A stretch of 64,000 nucleotides of DNA from positions 16,709,501-16,773,500 of the forward strand of contig NC_084928.1 of assembly GCF_958298935.1 (NCBI RefSeq), written 5' to 3'. Below are positions 22,978 through 33,616 of this stretch, in pieces. A model generated the notes under the pieces. That model ran no database searches. It was not told the origin of the DNA and worked only from the letters and a program-made list of their open reading frames with translations. Made by a program: the position numbers and the translations under genes. Positions within the stretch are counted from its first letter, which is position 1. Each line of letters opens with the position of its first letter. Source of the stretch: Phragmites australis (Eukaryota; Streptophyta; Magnoliopsida; Poales; Poaceae).

Positions 22978-23470
22978 CCAAGAAATCTCGCAAAAACCTC
23001 CAGCGAAAATGGAGAGTCTTACAAAAACCTCCAGCAAAAATGGAGAGTCTTACAAAAACCTCCGACAAAAACAGAGTCTTACTAAACCTCCGGCAAAAAC
23101 GGAGAACTCTACCAAAAAAGCTACGGTAAAAATGGAGAACTTTACCAAACCTCTGGTAAAAACGGAGAGTCTTACCGAACCTCCAGCAAAAATGAAGAAC
23201 TCTACCAAAAACCTCCGGTAAAAACGGAGAACTTTACCAAACCTCTAGTAAAAATGGAGAGCTTTACCAAATCTCTAGCAAAAACGGAGAACTGTACCAA
23301 AAACCTTCGGTAAAAATGGAGAACTTTACCAAACCTCCGGTAAAAATAGAGAGCTTTACCAAACAGCTAGCAAAAACGAAGAGCTTTACTAAACATCCGC
23401 ACACTGGAGAGCCTTACAAAACCTCCGCACAATAGAGGGACTTTCGAAAACCTCCGCGATGGAGATGTTT
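22978..23470. repeat. 30-33-bp tandem array in N, about 14 units
   Basis: Units follow the pattern 'ccaaacctccggtaaaaacggagaacttta', with lengths of 28-33 bp. The plus frame gives a loose ten-residue repeat such as ESLTKPPAKM, but unit length is not kept at a multiple of three. Copies decay toward the right end. Confidence 0.75.
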
Positions 23471-23822
23471 CTTCGAGAACTCCGCCGAGCGAAATGGTTC
23501 TGAAAAGACCTAACAGGAAAGGTACCCTAACATCTTGAAGGCTAATGCCTCTGTGTCGTAGTGGTACAAAACCCACTGGTCTCCAAAGAGCACCGCACGC
23601 AGATCAAAGAGTATAAAGATCCCCTCCCTATAGGGGACGGTATGATCATGTGACTCAAACATGTATGGTAAAAGGTAACAACATTACCCTACCATCTCCT
23701 TTGAGAACATCTTTTACATGTTATTTTATGAGGGTCACACTAACATTTAATAAAAGCCCACACCTCGTGGCACGGGAAACATAGTGGAACCCCCAACTAT
23801 CCATTACAGAGACCGCAAAGTC
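23471..23822. other. Spacer between arrays in N
   Basis: No repeat or coding motif is clear. A TATA-like 'gagtataaagatcccc' (about 23609) and an 'aataaaagccc' (about 23750) are present without supporting context. Confidence 0.2.
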
Positions 23823-24545
23823 GGGCAGCGGCTAAGGGCCGAGGGGGTTACAGACCGCCACTCCCGCCTGGCCTTCAGCTTCGCCTCCAACGCGTCGTCG
23901 CCAGGATCTGAACGGAATACCTCTGGAGCCGAGCAGCAGCTAAGGGCCGAGGGGGTCACGGACCGCCTCTAACACCTGGCCTTCGGCTTCGCTTCCGACG
24001 TGTCATCTCCAGGCTCTGGACAGAATACCTCCGGAGTCGGGCAGCGGCTAAGGGCCGAGGGGTTCACGGACTGCCTCTCCCGCATAACCTTCGGCTTCGC
24101 CTCCAACACGCCATCGCCAGGCTCCGAACGGAATACCTCTGGAGCCGGGCAACGACTAAGGGCTGAGGGGGCTGCGAACCGCCTCTTCCGCCTAACCTTC
24201 GACTTCACCTCTGACACGCCATCACCAGGGTCTGGACGGAATACTTCCGGAGCTGGGCAGTGGCTAAGGGCTAAACCGCCTCTCCTGCCTGGCCTTCAGC
24301 TTCGCCTCCGATGCGCCATCGCCAGGCTTCAAACGGAATACCTCCAAATCCGGGCAGCGGCTAAAGGCTGAAGGGGTCACGGACCGCCTCTCTCACCTAA
24401 CCTTCGGCTTCGCCTCAGAAGCACCGTCACTAGGCTCCAGACGGAATACCTCCAGAGCTGGGCAACGGCTAACGAACAGGGAGGGTCGCGGACCACCTCT
24501 CTTGCCTAGCCTTCGGCTGCGCCTTCGACACATCATCGCTGTCAA
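23823..24545. repeat. 108-bp tandem array in N, seven units
   Basis: Unit starts (GGGCARCGGCTAAGGG) lie at 23823, 23931, 24039, 24147, 24255, 24352 and 24461: spacing 108, 108, 108, 108, 97 and 109. A 108-bp period is 36 codons, and both strands keep a mostly open frame. The minus strand reads a repeated SALSRCPTPEVFRSEPGD and EAKPKARRE pattern; the plus strand reads SERNTSGAGQRLRAEG. The minus reading agrees with the orientation of the antisense ORF at 25078-25386. Confidence 0.8.
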
Positions 24546-25077
24546 CCTGGATAGTTGCTATGGAACTCGAAGGGTCAAGGACCACCTCCGGAGATTGTCT
24601 CCAAAAGTTCCAGAGGGACTTCGCTAAGTCGGAAGTCTGGAACAAATTAGGAAGGAGGCCCTACCAGTCCCAACAATGAGGAGTACAGAGTAACAAGGGA
24701 GGACGGGGTCACCACTATTCCACCGGATCTCCTTAGTTACCCTATGTATCCATCACTACCAGCTCGAGGCCACCTCTCCCCCAGGAGAAACAAAATTAGC
24801 AATGATCTATACGAAGGCTCGGTGCCCCGATCGTCAGAGAAACTAGCCATCACCTTCGAAAGGAACAAAGAAGTACGGTTTCGAGGCACGAAAGCACGCA
24901 AGCATGCGGTCACCCGCTCGAAAGGTCCCCTTGCATTCCGATACGGAAGGAGACATGACCATTCTCGAAGATCCACGTTATATTATTAAACAACCAGTAC
25001 ATCCAGGGATACAAACTAAAACAAACCGTACAAAAATTGCCACGAAGAAGATAGATCCCGGTGATCGCCTTCACCTC
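24546..25077. other. Non-repetitive interior of N
   Basis: Short open frames occur on both strands with no recognised motif. It may be decayed antisense-ORF sequence lying between the 108-bp array and the ORF at 25078-25386. Confidence 0.2.
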
Positions 25078-25386
25078 CTACGGGTCCCAACAACGGCCAC
25101 AAATGGGACAGCGTATGCGCCTCATCTGTGGCCTACCGCTACAGAAGCCAATACAGTAGCTGGCTCCCAAGCTGTCGGAGGATGCTGAGGAGTCCAAGGA
25201 GGTCAACAGCGGGGCCTTCTCCCTCGCCTTCCCGGTCTCCTCCTGCTTCGTCGTCAGGCCCACAGACACCGGCTCACTCTTCCTTTGCAGGAGATCCCAG
25301 TCGATCTCCTCACCGTCATCAGAGATATCAATGATCTCGACAGGCATGCCCTCCCCGGCCAAAGGTCGGGCCGGAGTGGCGGGCAA
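25078..25386 (-). CDS. Antisense acidic ORF of N
   Basis: The 102-residue minus-strand frame contains PVEIIDISDDGEEIDWDLL near its start, a Ser-rich middle and a C-terminus with RCPICGRCWDP. It lies antisense to N's gag and 0.6 kb inside the 3' LTR, the location of antisense ORFs in A and M. A second minus frame at 25396-25623 is adjacent. The plus strand at 25466-25505 encodes an inverted partner, VEIIDVSEEDEEKDD. The function is unknown. Confidence 0.45.
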   Translation of the reverse strand: MPATPARPLAGEGMPVEIIDISDDGEEIDWDLLQRKSEPVSVGLTTKQEETGKAREKAPLLTSLDSSASSDSLGASYCIGFCSGRPQMRRIRCPICGRCWDP

Positions 25387-25976
25387 CCGCCTCCCCTACA
25401 GAGGTGGAAACAGTTTCACCTCCGGCGCCTCTACCGACGATCGAAACAGCCCAGCTCCCAAAGGAGCTGTCGAGATCATCGATGTCTCCGAAGAGGATGA
25501 GGAGAAAGACGATGTCATGCTCAAGTCAAGGTTAACTACTTGCTCATGGGGCTGTGGAAACTCCAACCAGGTAACCCCAGCTTTATACTCGGGCCACGCA
25601 ACCACGTATGTCCGAAAGATCAAGCAGGACGAACATCACCGTGTCCTCCATTGAACACCTGGGGAGGGGGTTGTGGCCATATCTGGTTTCCCTCTAACAC
25701 GTGGCAGCGCTCCACGACGAATGCCTCATTTTCTCGCGCGGACGTCCCGTCACATTAATAACCCAAACCCTAAACAACCCCTCGCATTATCCAGTCAAAA
25801 CGCGGCAGTGGCACGTCTTGTCCCACCAGGCGAACGTGTGGGATTCTCCAAACCCACACGAAACCTCTACTCTAGCGACTTCAAAGGATAGAGGATCGCC
25901 ATCAGGTATCCTTGATACTATACCAGGCTGGAGTTAATTTTTCCTCTACATCCTCTCCCCCTCGAAATATCGGGGC
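25387..25976. other. 3' interior of N before the polypurine tract
   Basis: It contains the inverted duplicate of the acidic-coding segment (plus strand 25466-25505) and open frames on both strands. No domain is recognised. Confidence 0.25.
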
Positions 25977-25994
25977 CTGAGAATGAGGGGGTAC
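25977..25994 (+). other. Polypurine tract of N
   Basis: CCTGAGAATGAGGGGGTAC immediately precedes the 3' LTR start (TGTTG at 25995). Confidence 0.65.
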
Positions 25995-26862
25995 TGTTGT
26001 GGGGAAAATAAACTAGCCGGGGGATAATGGTTGAAGATCACCATCCAGGTCCCTCCGGAGCCTTGATATCCGAACCATCTATTAAAAGCTTGATCTCCGA
26101 TGTCATTAGATCCTTTCACGGTACCCCTTCACACCTACAAAGCCTTCCCTTGGCTCCACCGGCTCGACCTCCCGAAGCCTCCCAAAACATGACCTCCCGA
26201 AGCCTCAGCCCTCTGGGGTCCCGCTCCCAAAGCCTTCACCTCCTGGTTCTATGCCTCGCGAGGCCCCTGCCTCAGGCTGATCGGGCTACCTTCCCGAAGG
26301 CAGTGGGGTGGGTCAGCAGGCCTTAGGAAAGATCTGTCATAAGGGGAGCGCCGGTCGTGCTTTGCCTGCAAGGAAGTGACCGGCATTAAAGGCTAATGAA
26401 CGCCACTTTGACACCCCGGTGTGATGAAGGCTATCCTGACACCCCTGACAGTGCAGCGCTGGGCCGCAATCAGTGACCGGCTCGCCCCCTTCAGGGGGTA
26501 GGCACCATGATAATTACCATGGTGGATATTTATCTCCCTGATAGGATAGAAGGTAGTTATCCAGGATAAGACCCAGTAATTTGATCAGATCTCGGATATT
26601 TGTACATTATAATAACTTGTACACCAAGCTACGCATGGCCCTATAAATAGGAAGCCATGGTCCTCTTTGCAAAGGACGGACACAGTGGAAAAGAACAAGC
26701 AAGACAGCGAACGCTGTGATACTCCTCCCAGAGTTATAACTTTTTCTATCATCAATATATGCGTGGTGTTCCTTCCTCTCAAACTGTCTCCAAGCTTGAG
26801 TCTCCTCCTTAGAAAAAACTCTCGCCGTACTTGCTGGGGCAAGACGAACTCTTGCTCCAACA
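25995..26862 (+). repeat. 3' LTR of N
   Basis: It pairs with 8902-9766 and ends CTTGCTCCAACA. The right target duplication CTGAC follows at 26863-26867. Confidence 0.9.
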
Positions 26863-27905
26863 CTGACCTTGGGGATGTTATTCCGGATATTGCTGAAACA
26901 ACGTACGAACTCACGCAAGGTTTTGTTCCCTATCTACTCATAGCACTAGACATCGTTTTTTGTGCCGGGGCGAATGTTTGGACCCATGAAGTTGGCTCAG
27001 AATACATTGTAAAGCTGCTCCCATGAGTAGATTGTTTTAGGTAATAGGTTGGTCAACCATGTCCTGCCTACCCTTCTAGGGCGGTAGGGAGGTAATTCGT
27101 CATTACCTTCTCATCCCCACCAGCCGCCTGGATGGCCGTAGTATAGATCTACAGAAACTCAATGGGGTTTGTGCTTCTGTTGTATTTCTTGATCATCCGA
27201 GGGTAGAAGGTTGCCAACAAGCTTACATTCCGTAGATTTGGAGAGAAGGCTAGACAACCGTTGATGGGACCCTGCTTGGTTCGAGTAGCCTGGGGAGTTT
27301 TTCACACATGGGTCAGGGATCGGCCCTGATTTGATCAGTGTCGGAACATCCATTGATTAGATTGCCAAGGGGGTAGATGAAGCCCCTTCATAGGTCCTCG
27401 ATCACCTTCACCAACTGTTGATAACCTCAGTGAGTACATTGATTCAATGACATTTGACTAGCGAGGCTCGACGGTAGTTATCCGCCCGGTTGCCATCATG
27501 GGAAGCCTTGTTCCAGAGGTTACACCTCATCGAGTCTGATACATCGCAACAGGGAATTGCATGGTATGCCCTGATTAGCACTATTTTTGGCCAGGGCTTG
27601 ATGAGATTTCTCGGCCTGGATGATGACCTCTTTCATTAAGTTGATCAACGATTTCATCCAATCCTTATTGACTGGGGTCACTAGATCTGTGGTCTAAGGA
27701 TGCATTGGCGTCTCTTGTAGAAGAAGGATCCTCTTAGTAGTTGCAGATCTAAAGCGTTCAGCCCCTGCTGATGATCAAGAGATGGTAAGACCGGTGCTCC
27801 ATTAAGGTTTTGGGTTGGTGTGCTCATCTGGTGCTGACTATCCCCCGCACCCGAAGCCGGAGGGCCCTATCCATTTGTAGGGTCATTGTCATGATTACCG
27901 ATACC
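26863..27905 (-). pseudogene. N-terminal gag of copy B, right of element N
   Basis: It resumes the gag cut at 8901: the minus strand gives LREFVRCFSNIRNNIPKVS up to the insertion point. The rest aligns with 5715-6740 of copy A. At about 27906 similarity to A stops and a plus-strand pol fragment begins, so this is a rearrangement breakpoint. Confidence 0.7.
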
Positions 27906-27929
27906 ATTTCCCCTGACCTTTTTGAGTTG

Positions 27930-28390
27930 CCTAACGTACTCTAGGAACTTCGAATGACATCCAGCACGGTGATAGGTGAACCGCCTTTCTTCCTAATCTA
28001 CGGAGTTGAAGAAATGCTACCCTATGAACTAAAGATCAAAACTCCCTAAGTTGAACTATACACCGACAAGGATGAAATCCCAAGAAGACACGATGACCTC
28101 AATGTTCTCAAAGAAAAAGGACACAAGTGTTGATAAGATCAGTGGGTATCAGCAAGCTCTCCAGCGTTACCACGACCAGAACATCCACAAAAGATCTTTC
28201 AAACTCGGATATCTGGTCTTACGACTCATACAGAGCAAGAAAAATAGCAGCAACCTATCTCCGAGATGAGAAGGTCCCTATAGGGTGGTCGAATCTAACC
28301 GACCAAAGTTGTATTGGTTAGCTATGAAGGATGATCAAATCCTTAAAAATTCTTGGAATATCAACCAACTTCGCAAGTTCTATATGTAAG
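27930..28390 (+). pseudogene. Integrase C-terminal tail of a Ty3/gypsy element (fragment C)
   Basis: The plus strand reads PPFFLIYGVEEMLPYELKI, then ISGYQQALQRYHDQN and FKLGYLVLRLIQS, and ends SWNINQLRKFYM before a stop. This is the end of plant gypsy integrase, from the region after the catalytic core to the polyprotein stop. Frameshifts separate the pieces. Its strand is opposite to the gag relic to its left, so it is either a separate element or an inverted piece of the same one. Confidence 0.75.
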
Positions 28391-28869
28391 TATTTTGGAT
28401 ATATTTTGTAAATACTAATTGTCATGTTATCAATATATGTTTTTTTTATCTATTTTGAGCCAATGCCTTATACAAAAACTGAGATAAGATGTTGTTCGGG
28501 GACTTCATGTACATTAGGACTACAAAAGTTGTCGCGCACACCATATTTCTGAAGAGAAGGGAAGAAATATCTTTAGGAACCATAGAAAACCTTATCGTGT
28601 CCCCGAGTACCTGGGAGCTAAGACATTTTCCACTCAAAGTCTGACCTAAGGTGGTCACGATGAACAGTTTGATAAAACCCACTAAGTTACTCAAAAGAAA
28701 TTAAGGACAAAAACTTGTTGAAACTTCCCTTGCATTCATGAGAAGATTCACAATCATACACATACATTGCAGTATAAAGGAACCTTTCATTTAACAAGTT
28801 TCTGAGCTCTTTTATAGATAAGCTAAGGAAAAGAGGATACAAGAAGTCATAAAATATCTACTCAACAAA
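28391..28869. other. AT-rich sequence after the integrase tail
   Basis: No coding motif is recognised; the region probably belongs to the pol-to-3'LTR interval of fragment C. Confidence 0.25.
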
Positions 28870-29250
28870 GAGAAAGGAGAGACTTCCTTGACTCTCTCGA
28901 GCATCGACACCAACGGAGAGGATGGAGTCATCGACACTCCAGCCCCTGCAGAACTTGCCAGTGTCGTTGCCCGATCATTGACATCTTCGACGATGACAGG
29001 TTTGGGAGAGGCATTGTCTCCCTACCGTCATCATCGGTGTCGCTACTCTAGCTACTCAATTTGGTCGTGCTCGCTAGAATAACACGAGGACGGAGAGTAT
29101 GAAGCAGCTGATGTCTTGCCATCTTTAATGGAGATGTTGTTAGATACCTCCCTTCTCTCTGCCTTAGTCGTTGCCTCTTCTTCCTCTATTTCTACGTCCA
29201 AGCGATCTAAGTCCACCTCATCTTGGTATGGAGACCCTGTGGGCTGCCAT
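28870..29250 (-). pseudogene. Acidic antisense coding remnant of fragment C
   Basis: One minus-strand frame reads DEVDLDRLDVEIEEEEATTK and further left ASPKPVIVEDVNDRATTLAS and MTPSSPLVSMLE, with two stops. The composition and antisense position downstream of a pol end match the antisense ORFs of A and M. It is cut by the LTR at 29266. Confidence 0.35.
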
Positions 29251-30094
29251 CTTTAACAGGGACACTGTCATGTCTTAAATTCCATAATCACATGAATAAG
29301 GTAAATTATGCATCATTAGCATCATGATTAAACTTGAGGCAAATTTGTTTTGGCGCACTAGTGGACTTCGTTAAAAGTCAATTGGATGAGAGAAGGAAAT
29401 TCGGGAGAGAAAGGAATTGAATTCGCGGTCAAATAGACTTCTCTCTCTTGTACGTGAGCCCACTGGCTGGCCCCACCATCTCTCCCTCCACTTGGGCAGC
29501 AGCCCCACCTACTCCCTCACTCCCCCACGTGCTCCTCTCTCCTCTCCCAACCGGCCACACCTCAGGGAGCTGCCCCCTCTCTCCTCTCTCAAGCACTCTC
29601 TCCCTTTCTCCCTCAAATCCTCTCTAGGAGCCGAATTAAGGTATGCATGTGGTACTCACGCGATCCTTAGCTCATAAGCTTCCCATCCCTCCAATTTGTT
29701 TGTACTTTCCCAAAGGATTTGAGCCGGATTTGGTGTCTTTTGGTGTTTAGGGTTGAAATGTGAAGAACACCGGATTTCTTCCCCACATGAGCTTTTCCCT
29801 CTGTTTCCTCCTTCAATCAGTGGTCCACAACCTCGGTAAAGGCCATTGGGTGAGTCCCTGAACTCCCATGGCAAGAATCCGCCTTTTGGATGGTTGGATT
29901 TCGAATTTTGAGCTAGGGGTTTGAAGTTCATGAGTTCTTGATGAACTAGAAGAAATAGCCGAGTTTTGGTCGATTTCGGCGTATACATGTTGTCCTACGT
30001 GGTAGAGGGAGTCAATGTGATGCTCTAGGTCCAAGTCCCCACTCCAAATGTCGCCGAAATCGTCACCGGTGAGCTCCCAAAGTGCCCCCGGCGA

Positions 30095-30245
30095 CTCCCA
30101 GCGGTCTGACTGCCACCCCAAGGTCGGTCAGACTGCCAGGGGCCAAAACCCTCTACACAGGAGTGGTCTGACCGCATTTCTGGTGGTCTAACCACAACTC
30201 TTGGCGGTCTGACCACCATTATACCTGTGGTCTAACCGCTGTATA
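30095..30245. repeat. Short motif cluster in LTR S
   Basis: GGTCTGACYGC-like motifs recur at about 30103, 30124, 30163, 30184, 30206 and 30229. The layout recalls the CCGGA/TCCGG motif clusters in the copia LTRs of this window, though the sequence differs. Confidence 0.45.
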
Positions 30246-32182
30246 CCCAGACAGCACAGTTACTGCTTGCTAAAACTTGTAAAATTCATAATAAATTCTC
30301 TGTAGCTCCAAAAATTATAAAATAAATTTTGTTGGTTTCATAATAACCTAATATACCTACTAAAAATATCTCCAGCCATGAAATAATGAATTAAATTTCT
30401 GAGATTAATTAATTAGTTTAAAGCTTCAGTAATTCACTGTTAATTCATCATATGTCCAAAATTGATGAATCCAATTTTGCTAGTTTCCTTATGACTTGTT
30501 CTATCTCCGAAAAATGTTTTCATCTATTATATGCATATTGTGGCATATTTTTGCATTTCATCCATACTAATGGCATTGCACGTGTTATTCTTTTAAGAAA
30601 ATATCAAGCCGGTGATCCAGAAGAGCGAAGGAAATTTTGGGTAGCCACCTGAATAGCAAGGCAAGCATCTAGCATATTGCACCATGTTAACTTGAAAGTC
30701 TAAAGTGTTATCTATGCTTATGTATGTATGCATGTGTCGGGTACCTTTGGGTAGAACCTATGCCGTTGCATTCTTCTACCTTGGTCACGAGTTCATGTAT
30801 GTTCCTTAAAGCCTAGAGGTGATGTCAATGTCTAAAGGTCTTTGCTATGCTTAGCAATGCTTAGGTATTTTGGTAGAAGTCGAACGACGGCGTTCTCCGT
30901 TGTTCACGAGGATAGGATCTATTACTTTTTACAATTAATGTTGTTGCTGATAGTATGGTTGGTGAGTTATGAGTATGAGATGAGATGTGGGTGGTGTTAG
31001 GGGTGTCGTCTACCTCAGTGGAAAGTCCAGGGGGCAGGTCGGGAGAGGAAACCCGAGCACTATAGACCTCTTGCATCGTTTAAGGCCGATCGTCGGGGTA
31101 GTCGACTTTAGCACTTACCTTCTAGAAGAGCATCGACGCTCATGATTTTATGATCACTACGCCACTACCCCCATGTCTGGGCATGTTCGGCATGTGCACC
31201 TAGAATACATCTACATTCCCCATCAATCTAGTAGCTTTCTTGATGTGCCGACCACCTCACAGCGTGTCCCATCAAGCCTTATATGTGACCCTAATACCGC
31301 TTCTCTATTAGTGCAGAGTCACGACCGGAACACAGTTGCCAACTGCACTATGCCACAACCGTCACCCATCTTACCTCCACTCAATCTTCCTCTCAGTGGA
31401 TGATCTGTCCAAACCCATGCCATAGCATTATGTTCCAAGGAATTATGAATGTTCCTATTAAGATGATCTCAAATTTCATAGCTAGTCTTCAGCAATGCGT
31501 GCATCTGGAAGTGGCCATGGTTGAACTTGAGAATAGTCGTAGTTGCTTTGCCGCTGCCTCGGATGACCCCTTCCAAAACCAATCATACTGCTGAGTTAGC
31601 CTTTCCACGTTCTACACTATGCTTCCCTCGTTTTGCTGAAACGCCACAGAAACCAAGCGTCAACGCAACACCCAATTGCCGTCTCTGATGAAACCCGAGC
31701 TGCCACCTCCGCTACGTAGAGTCGATGGCAGTATCCTTAACCCAACAACACAACCTACAACCATTTTATCCATCATGGGCAGTCGAGACTAGACCTTAGA
31801 GTACCCCTTCTTTAACCAAAGTCGGCACTTGCATGGCATGCCAAGTCAATGCTGCATCATCCTCCTTTTAGCTTATTCAATGAAGTCTAGTCAGCCCTAT
31901 ATTTCTTGAACCTTGTGCAATGATGTTGTCAAGTCGGGTGCAATGATTGCACATTAAAGTCTTTTCCATAGGAAGATAATTGTAGTAAATCACTTTTTCC
32001 TTTTCAGTCTAATCCATCTCCCAAAAGCATGTTCTTGCATCTAAATTCCGATTTAGGCAATTCTTGCATCTAAATTCTTCTAAATTATAACCTATCCAAC
32101 CATAATGTTTTTAAAGTGTTTAATTGATGTTTGGTATGTTGTTTTTAGTGTTTCGTTTGTGTTGTTTGTCGGTAGTTCTTGT

Positions 32183-33435
32183 GATATCGATAATGTTTTG
32201 GAACAGATCAAGGGACTTCAAGACCCATATTTTGACAAAACTGAGTAGCACATTGGAAGAAGGTAATTGTTTTGAATATTCTGATCCTAAATTTTCAAAT
32301 GCGATCTTTATTTCAAATATGCATGTTGTTAATTCAAAATCTCATTTACTTTACTACCTTGTTCCATATTTTTCTTGTCACCCTAATTGTCAATAGTAGT
32401 TATGTTGGGTAGTTTATGCTTAGCTTCGCATAAGTGTATGGTTAGGTTATTGATTAAACATGATTAATAGTCTATGCAACTATGAGTTGGGAATTCTGGT
32501 AATTGTTGTAGCAACATAGAATATAGGGATGTTGAGCAGAAGGATTGGTGATGATGGTGCGGGAATGCACAGGTGCATGGAAGCACTATGGTTGGTGATA
32601 ATGTCTGCTTGGTATCCTAAGGACCGGTTCATGGAACGGGTAACCCCGATTAACAGTTTAACCACGAGGCTTATATGAGTATAGTATGACTAATTAATTA
32701 GTAGATCCTCAACATAGTATAAGTCAATGGTGATATAGTAAGGAAAGAGTAATTCTTTCTAGAGCTACAATGTGCAAAATGGGGCTTTTGGGTGGTGCGA
32801 TGCCACTTTGACGGCGGTGAAACCTCAATGGGTTTATTCTCGTTAGGAGGATGCTTTGTAACGGTCTTGCAGTGAAACCTAGCTGCACACCTCGGAAGTG
32901 TGTAAGTGCTGTGATGACACTAGCATACGGGAATCACGACTCGTGGATAAAGTTGAATGACCTCTACAAAGTATAAACTAACATATCAACCGTGCTCACG
33001 GTTAAGAGTGGCATGGTCCCTTCACATGATTATTTGGTTTGGTTTAGTTCTGGTGGATCACAGTGGTGAGAATTGTGATTCGAGGTTTTGTTGGTTAAGA
33101 AGTGGTTGGAACCTCGGATGTAGAGCAAGGTGGTTGAAACCTTGGCTCAGGTTTTAAAGATCTTTCACATAGTAAATAGGTTGCTTTCATAATTGTTTTA
33201 CTACTAAAATGGTATTTATGCAAATAAACCCTAGAGTTAAGCTATTTTTATATTAGCCCACATGTCATATTTTCCCACACTTGCTGAGTATTTCATGTAC
33301 TCACACTTGCTATACTCAAACATTGTTGCTTAGTCAGGGAAGATTTTGAAGACTTCGCAGAAGATGGCACATTCTACGGTGTGTTCTCCGTTGATTGCAT
33401 ATGGAGTCGGCCAATTGAAGAAGGAGGCTATGCTT
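32183..33435 (+). other. Split acidic ORF inside LTR S
   Basis: Exon a (32183-32262) encodes DIDNVLEQIKGLQDPYF and ends AAG|GTAATT; it holds one TAG. Exon b follows a TTAGTCAG acceptor at about 33338 and encodes EDFEDFAEDGTFYGVF up to a stop near 33435. The frame is kept on joining, although exon a ends one base later in phase than in the T LTRs and exon b starts one base shorter. That compensation supports real coding history. Confidence 0.4.
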
Positions 33436-33616
33436 AGTTCCGCTATTGTGTCTTTTCTGTTTGACCCTCGCTGGTCCCTTTTTTTAAGATCGAAGGTACA
33501 TTTAAGCTAAGGATATTGTTTCTGTTATTCACTTATGACATCACTATATGTATAAAACTTGATCCTGGCATACATATAGTTTACATTCGGTTTGGTCTTA
33601 AAACCGGGTGTGACAT

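Larger units (their letters stand above)
8902..26862 (+). mobile_element. Element N: large non-autonomous Ty3/gypsy element, hosting element T
   Basis: Two LTRs of 865 and 868 bp start TGTTG and end CCAACA and are flanked by identical CTGAC (8897-8901 and 26863-26867). Without the nested element T, N is about 7.2 kb. It has a decayed gag with a zinc knuckle but no protease, RT or integrase. Most of the interior is tandem arrays (21315-24545) followed by antisense acidic ORFs near the 3' LTR. I infer a non-autonomous element mobilised in trans by a Tat-type relative, because its primer-site region resembles that of element P. Confidence 0.85.
29266..33616 (+). repeat. LTR S: 4.35-kb Tekay-type LTR, apparently solo
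   Basis: It starts TGTCATGTCTTAAATTCC and ends AAAACCGGGTGTGACA. The right third aligns with the T LTRs: 'aggaccggttc', 'ccacacttgctgagta', and the split acidic ORF. No primer site follows and no polypurine tract precedes, so it is either solo or a truncated end. The two flanks show no target duplication (GACAC versus TTAGC), so the left boundary is approximate. Confidence 0.6.

Noticed and set aside
22978..23470. Regular 30-33-bp repeats resembling a CRISPR array
   Set aside because: The repeats are directly tandem without unique spacers, in plant DNA, within an LTR element.
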